Below, in pieces: positions 60,209 through 64,000 of a stretch of DNA of 64,000 bases. Source of the DNA: Chryseobacterium shigense. GTDB taxonomy: Bacteria; Bacteroidota; Bacteroidia; Flavobacteriales; Weeksellaceae. Within the stretch, counting starts at the first letter, position 1; the number at the start of each line of letters is the position of its first letter. The DNA lies in contig NZ_FTNY01000008.1 in the NCBI RefSeq assembly GCF_900156575.1, positions 29,900-93,899 of the forward strand, in the 5' to 3' direction. The notes beneath the pieces are model-generated. The model was not told the origin of the DNA and did no database searches. It saw only the letters and a program-made list of their open reading frames with translations. The position numbers and the translations under genes were made by a program.

Positions 60209-61435
60209 GTGAAATTAATTAGCGTATATACGAGTTCTTTTAAAGGACTCTCGGAAGAAAGTTGGATGTTGGCGCTGGTCATGCTCATCAATCGTGCAGG
60301 TTCTATGGTACTTCCTTTTTTGGGAGTGTACATGACGGGTCATCTCCATTTCAGCATAGAAAACTCAGGAATCATTCTGAGCTTTTTCGGAATAGGTTCT
60401 GTTTTAGGCTCATGGCTTGGAGGTTTGATTACGGATAAAATCGGAGAATACCGTGTGCAGAGTTTAAGTCTGCTGCTGAGTGTACCTCTGTTTTGTCTGA
60501 TTCCGCTTTTTAAAACAGAAGTGGGGCTGGCTGCTATTATTCTGATTCAGAGCATTGTCAGCGAAACTTTCCGTCCCGCGAACTCTGTGGCGATCACTAA
60601 ATATGCTAAACCAGAAAATATCACCAGAGCTTTCTCCCTCAACCGGATGGCTGTCAATCTTGGGTTTTCAATAGGCCCGGCGCTGGGAGGAATATTATCT
60701 GCCATTTCTTATGAATTTTTATTCTTCAGTAATGCCCTGGCCGCACTGCTGGCTGGTTTAATGTATATCCGATTCTTTGGAAAACGGAACAAAGAAGCTT
60801 CATTAAAACCGAAAAAAGCAAAAGAAGCCATTGCTATAAAAAAGGAAAACTCTCCATACCGAGACGGAAAATTCATGCTTTACAGTTTCTTTTGTATGCT
60901 GTTTGCCATTTGTTTTTTCCAGTTATTCAGCACGCTGACTATTTTTTATAAAGATACAGCGCATTTAAGCCAACAGAATATCGGGTATATCCTTGGTTAT
61001 AGCGGTTTCCTCATTGTGCTGCTTGAGATGGGCTTTGTACAGATCGCTGAGAAATATTTCAGTATGGCCTTTACGCTGCTCATAGGAACTGTATTGTGCG
61101 GTATTTCCTATGCAATGCTCGCATTTGATTATTCCATCCTTACTCTTATTGTTTCCATGACGCTGCTGTGTATCGGTGAAATCTGGACTCTGCCGTTTAT
61201 GTCTACCATAACCGCTTTACGTTCCGGTGAAAATAATAAAGGAGCTTACATGGGAATGAATGGAATATCTGTTGCCATTGCCTTTATTATTACGCCTTAC
61301 GTGGGAACAATGACAGCAGATAAGTTAGGTTTCAATACACTATGGATAGCAACCGGTGTATTGGCGATAGGTATTGCACTTGGGTTCTATTTTGTAATCC
61401 CGTGGATGCTGAAGAAGAGAGTGGGAGAGTCTTAG
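60209..61435 (+). CDS. MFS transporter (drug-efflux type)
   Basis: 408 residues from GTG 60209. Twelve predicted transmembrane helices in two sets of six, with a central charged loop (about 185-215; RNKEASLKPKKAKEAIAIKKEN). Motif A-like GGLITDKIGEYRV between helices 2 and 3 is conserved, and helix 1 has the RAGSMVLPF segment seen in MdtH/YdeE-like exporters. Proton-driven export of an unknown small molecule. Divergent from the AraC regulator and near oleate hydratase, so possibly part of a response to toxic lipids. Confidence 0.87.
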   Translation: MKLISVYTSSFKGLSEESWMLALVMLINRAGSMVLPFLGVYMTGHLHFSIENSGIILSFFGIGSVLGSWLGGLITDKIGEYRVQSLSLLLSVPLFCLIPLFKTEVGLAAIILIQSIVSETFRPANSVAITKYAKPENITRAFSLNRMAVNLGFSIGPALGGILSAISYEFLFFSNALAALLAGLMYIRFFGKRNKEASLKPKKAKEAIAIKKENSPYRDGKFMLYSFFCMLFAICFFQLFSTLTIFYKDTAHLSQQNIGYILGYSGFLIVLLEMGFVQIAEKYFSMAFTLLIGTVLCGISYAMLAFDYSILTLIVSMTLLCIGEIWTLPFMSTITALRSGENNKGAYMGMNGISVAIAFIITPYVGTMTADKLGFNTLWIATGVLAIGIALGFYFVIPWMLKKRVGES

Positions 61436-61555
61436 GATTTGAGAGTTTTTGGATGGAAGATGGAAGTCTGAAGATGGAGGTTGTGAAGGGCTGTAGATAA
61501 CTATACCTTATCTGATTGTTTTTTAGTCATATGATGTTTAACGAAGTATCGACCA

Positions 61556-61770
61556 CCAATCAATTTTATCGGAGATAAAATCCTTGCGCCTTAACAACGT
61601 AATATATTCAAGTGTCTCGCGTCTTTGCGATTTCAATTTTTTTTTGGAACGCAAAGGTGCAAGGTTTTTAAGCTATGCGAATATGTAAGGCGCAAAAAAA
61701 TCAAAGATTTTCAGCTAGGCTAACTGTAGATTTGAGCACTAGAGTCCTTTCGATTATCCAATTTTGTAAA
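61556..61770. repeat. Long dispersed direct repeat, unit 1
   Basis: About 215 bp, highly similar to unit 2 (offset 273 bp). It contains CCTTGCGCCTT...GCGTCTTTGCG and the complementary ACGCAAAGGTGCAAGG and AAGGCGCAA, so each unit can fold into a long hairpin. Lies in a 678-bp gene-free stretch. Confidence 0.75.
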
Positions 61771-61828
61771 GCTTAACAAGAATGTGTGAGGTCTGAAATC
61801 TTACATCTAAAACTTCACCTATCCATCC

Positions 61829-62048
61829 CCAATCAATTTTATCGGAGATAAAATCCTTGCGCCTTAACAACGTAATATATTTAAAGGTCTTTGCGTCTTT
61901 GCGATTTCAATTTTTTTTTGGAAACGCAAAGGCGCAAGGTTTTTAAGCTATGCGAATATATAAGGCGCAAGAAAATCAAAGATTTTCAGCTAGACTAACT
62001 AACTGTATAGATTTGAGTGGTACTATCCTTCGATTTACTAAATTGAGT
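61829..62048. repeat. Long dispersed direct repeat, unit 2
   Basis: Second copy of the element at 61556-61770 with scattered substitutions and small indels (for example CGCAAAGGCGCAAGG for CGCAAAGGTGCAAGG, a doubled CTAA). The compensated base restores better pairing with CCTTGCGCCTT. A shortened relative is at 25802-25850. Confidence 0.75.
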
Positions 62049-62113
62049 AGTATAACTAAAATGTCTGAAATCTGACGTCTGAAATCTAAAACATAAAATC
62101 TTGGCTCTTGTCT

Positions 62114-63088
62114 CTAGGCTCTTTGTTCTTTCTTTACAACATTCCCCACAATCATCTCTGCATGAATCCTTGAGTTCTCAATAAACCAAAGATGGGTATC
62201 TTTTCCTCCGCAAACCACGCCTGCAAGATATAAATTCGGAACATTGGTTTCCATCGTTTCAGCATGGTACAGCGGATTCAGGCAGTCGCCCTGCAATTCT
62301 ATTCCTGAGTTTCTCAGAAAATCAAAATCGGGAAGATAGCCGGTCAGTGCCAGTACAAAATCATTTTCAATTTCATTGATTTGTCCGTTTTCATCTTTAA
62401 AAATGACCGTATTTTCTGTGATCTCTACTATTTCAGAATTAAAATAAGCTTTGATGCTTCCTTCTGCGATCCTATTTTCGATATCAGGTTTTACCCAATA
62501 TTTTACGTTTTTTGAGATTTCAGAGTGACGGACGATCATCGTTACATCAGCCCCTTTCCTGTAGGTTTCCAGTGCAGCATCCACTGCGGAATTACTTGAC
62601 CCTACGACCACCATTTTCTGTTGGGCATAAGGGTAGGGTTCGGTGTAGTAATGTTTTACTTTCGGCAGATTTTCTCCCGGAATATCCATGAGATTGGGAA
62701 TGTCATAAAAGCCTGTTGAAATAATGACATTCTTTGCTTTATAGACTGCCTTTGAGGTTTCGATATCAAAAATATTCCCGGTTTTGAAAACTTTCAGAAC
62801 TCTTTCATAGAGACGAATATTTATTTCCTTTTGTCTTGCGATTCCCTGATAATACTCCAGGGCTTCTTGTCTACCGGGTTTGGGAGCCGGGGAAATAAAA
62901 GGAATACCCCCAATTTCCAGTTTTTCAGCGGTTGAGAAAAAACGCATATATAAAGGATAGTGGTATAAGGAATTGACGATAGTTCCCTTTTCTATGATCA
63001 GGTAAGTCAGATTGTTTTTCTGAGCTTCAAGCGCACAGTTAAGACCGATCGGTCCGCCTCCGATGATGAGGATGTCTAAAATTTCCAT
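62114..63088 (-). CDS. YpdA-family putative bacillithiol disulfide reductase
   Basis: 324 residues, flavin-dependent pyridine-nucleotide-disulfide oxidoreductase fold: FAD motif GGGPIGLNCA (10-19), NAD(P)H motif VVGSSNSAVDAA in the middle, and the closing ALTGYLPDFDFL...AGVVCGG. Typical of YpdA/Bdr, which reduces bacillithiol disulfide in Firmicutes and is found in bacillithiol-making Bacteroidota. It lacks the CxxC of thioredoxin reductase, as expected for YpdA. Cytoplasmic, single gene. Confidence 0.87.
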   Translation of the reverse strand: MEILDILIIGGGPIGLNCALEAQKNNLTYLIIEKGTIVNSLYHYPLYMRFFSTAEKLEIGGIPFISPAPKPGRQEALEYYQGIARQKEINIRLYERVLKVFKTGNIFDIETSKAVYKAKNVIISTGFYDIPNLMDIPGENLPKVKHYYTEPYPYAQQKMVVVGSSNSAVDAALETYRKGADVTMIVRHSEISKNVKYWVKPDIENRIAEGSIKAYFNSEIVEITENTVIFKDENGQINEIENDFVLALTGYLPDFDFLRNSGIELQGDCLNPLYHAETMETNVPNLYLAGVVCGGKDTHLWFIENSRIHAEMIVGNVVKKEQRA

Positions 63089-63206
63089 AGAACAAATTTA
63101 CTTAAAACCGTAATATTAAGAGGGAAATTGGTGAAAGAACTTATCTATCAGGTGTATTGTATTGGCATTAGTTTTGGTATTTCTTATGCATTAAAAAATT
63201 GAAAAG

Positions 63207-63851
63207 ATGAAAAACCTGATGATTCCGATAATTGCCTTAACCTTATTGACCGCTTGTAAGAAAAATCCTGAAAAACCTGTTCCTAATGTCATTGATTCTA
63301 TGGCTCAGGCCAAGGAAAAAAATCTGGAGAATACTCAGCAGCAGAAAAAGACTGATGAAGCCGCTGTAAAGAAAGCAAATGATGAAATCCTGCAGGCTTT
63401 AAAGGGTAAAGATTATAAAACATTTGCCTCATTTATTCATCCGGAAAAAGGAATCAGCTTTTCAATGTATGGATTTGTGAACCCGAAAGAGGACATACAT
63501 TTCTCGAAAGAAGACTTTGAGAAATTACAGCCTACAAAAACTTTATTTACCTGGGGTGCTCAAGATGGTTCCGGAGATCCTTACAAAGCGACCATCAATG
63601 ATTATTTTACAAAATGGGTATTTTCGAAAGATTTTACAGTCTCACAATATTCATTAAACAAATTTCAGGGCGGTGGTAATTCACTTAATAATTTAAAGGA
63701 AATATACCCAGGTAAAGACTTTACCGAAAACTATATAAAAGGGACAGAAAAGAACGGAGAAATGGACTGGAAAACGATTCGTTTTGTCTTTGAAGAATTT
63801 CAGGGTAAACAATATCTGCTAGCTGTTGTTAATGACCAATGGACGATTTAA
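63207..63851 (+). CDS. Putative lipoprotein
   Basis: 214 residues. Lipoprotein signal with lipobox LTAC (Cys17), a charged linker with coiled-coil character (about 30-70; QQQKKTDEAAVKKANDEIL), and a soluble domain (about 75-214) with FIHPEKGISFSMYGFV near its start. No family I can name with certainty, though the FIHPxKGxxFSxYxxV stretch is common in exported Bacteroidota lipoproteins. Monocistronic, divergent from the YpdA-like gene. Confidence 0.75.
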   Translation: MKNLMIPIIALTLLTACKKNPEKPVPNVIDSMAQAKEKNLENTQQQKKTDEAAVKKANDEILQALKGKDYKTFASFIHPEKGISFSMYGFVNPKEDIHFSKEDFEKLQPTKTLFTWGAQDGSGDPYKATINDYFTKWVFSKDFTVSQYSLNKFQGGGNSLNNLKEIYPGKDFTENYIKGTEKNGEMDWKTIRFVFEEFQGKQYLLAVVNDQWTI

Positions 63852-63905
63852 TCTAATGCTAAAAGAATTAGAATTAAAGGCTGAAATTTATTGGCCTTTT
63901 ATCCT

Positions 63906-63928
63906 TGTCAAGGTTCAAAACCTTGACA
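63906..63928. terminator. Hairpin after the lipoprotein gene
   Basis: Perfect 10-bp stem TGTCAAGGTT/AACCTTGACA with a 3-nt loop, 55 bp after the stop. Only two T follow, so it is a weak terminator or a repeat. Nothing further is seen to the window end. Confidence 0.4.
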
Positions 63929-64000
63929 TTCTATGTTAATTGCCAACTTTTAAAAGTTAAAATATTTATATTTTATTAATAATTGTGTTGATATTGTATT

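Overview
The window is a 64 kb stretch of an AT-rich Bacteroidota chromosome, most likely Chryseobacterium or a close Weeksellaceae relative. Three things point there. Many genes are preceded by the flavobacterial -7 element TAnnTTTG and lack a clear Shine-Dalgarno. The protein set is typical: TonB-dependent receptor, T9SS-type C-terminal domain, YpdA-type reductase, DUF779, mevalonate-pathway HMG-CoA synthase. The oleate hydratase has exactly the length and active-site numbering reported for the Elizabethkingia meningoseptica enzyme.

Layout. 0-3 kb: two paralogous cytosine-deaminase-like amidohydrolases (the first cut by the window edge) around an AraC regulator. 3-9 kb: an outer-membrane lipoprotein/TonB-receptor pair, divergent from an OmpR-type response regulator and its histidine kinase. 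9-21 kb: mostly housekeeping genes (GH13 amylase lipoprotein, Gre-like factor, SDR, thyA, penicillin-binding-like hydrolase, M1 aminopeptidase, HMG-CoA synthase, esterase). 21.5-26.3 kb: an ethanol/acetaldehyde module (AraC, aldehyde dehydrogenase, AdhP-type dehydrogenase, DUF779). 26.5-35.5 kb: dicarboxylate/amino-acid symporter, cbpA-cbpM, cysteine/cystathionine synthase, an FtsX/LolE-type permease divergent from a NamZ-type muramidase, and a thioredoxin-like three-gene operon.

35.5-47.4 kb is the accessory part. It has a tRNA-Phe-like remnant with its own terminator on the left and two identical tRNA-Phe genes on the right. Between them lie a broken ardA antirestriction gene, a 2234-residue SpvB/FG-GAP/RHS protein ending in an HExxH metallopeptidase-like domain, a co-directional small secreted protein that is a candidate immunity factor, a T9SS-type protein, and two frames interrupted by TGA codons. 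It reads as a decayed tRNA-integrated island carrying a polymorphic-toxin locus.

47.5-64 kb returns to ordinary content: an OlsF-like fused acyltransferase with aspartate kinase, fbp-menC, glnS, an AraC/oleate hydratase pair with an MFS exporter, a YpdA-like reductase and a lipoprotein. Embedded here is a short unannotated gene (52959-53138, minus) for a 59-residue cysteine-rich peptide with a double-glycine leader. Several families of intergenic repeats are scattered through the window (near 9.9, 24.3, 24.4, 25.8, 33.4, 56.8 and 61.6-62.0 kb).
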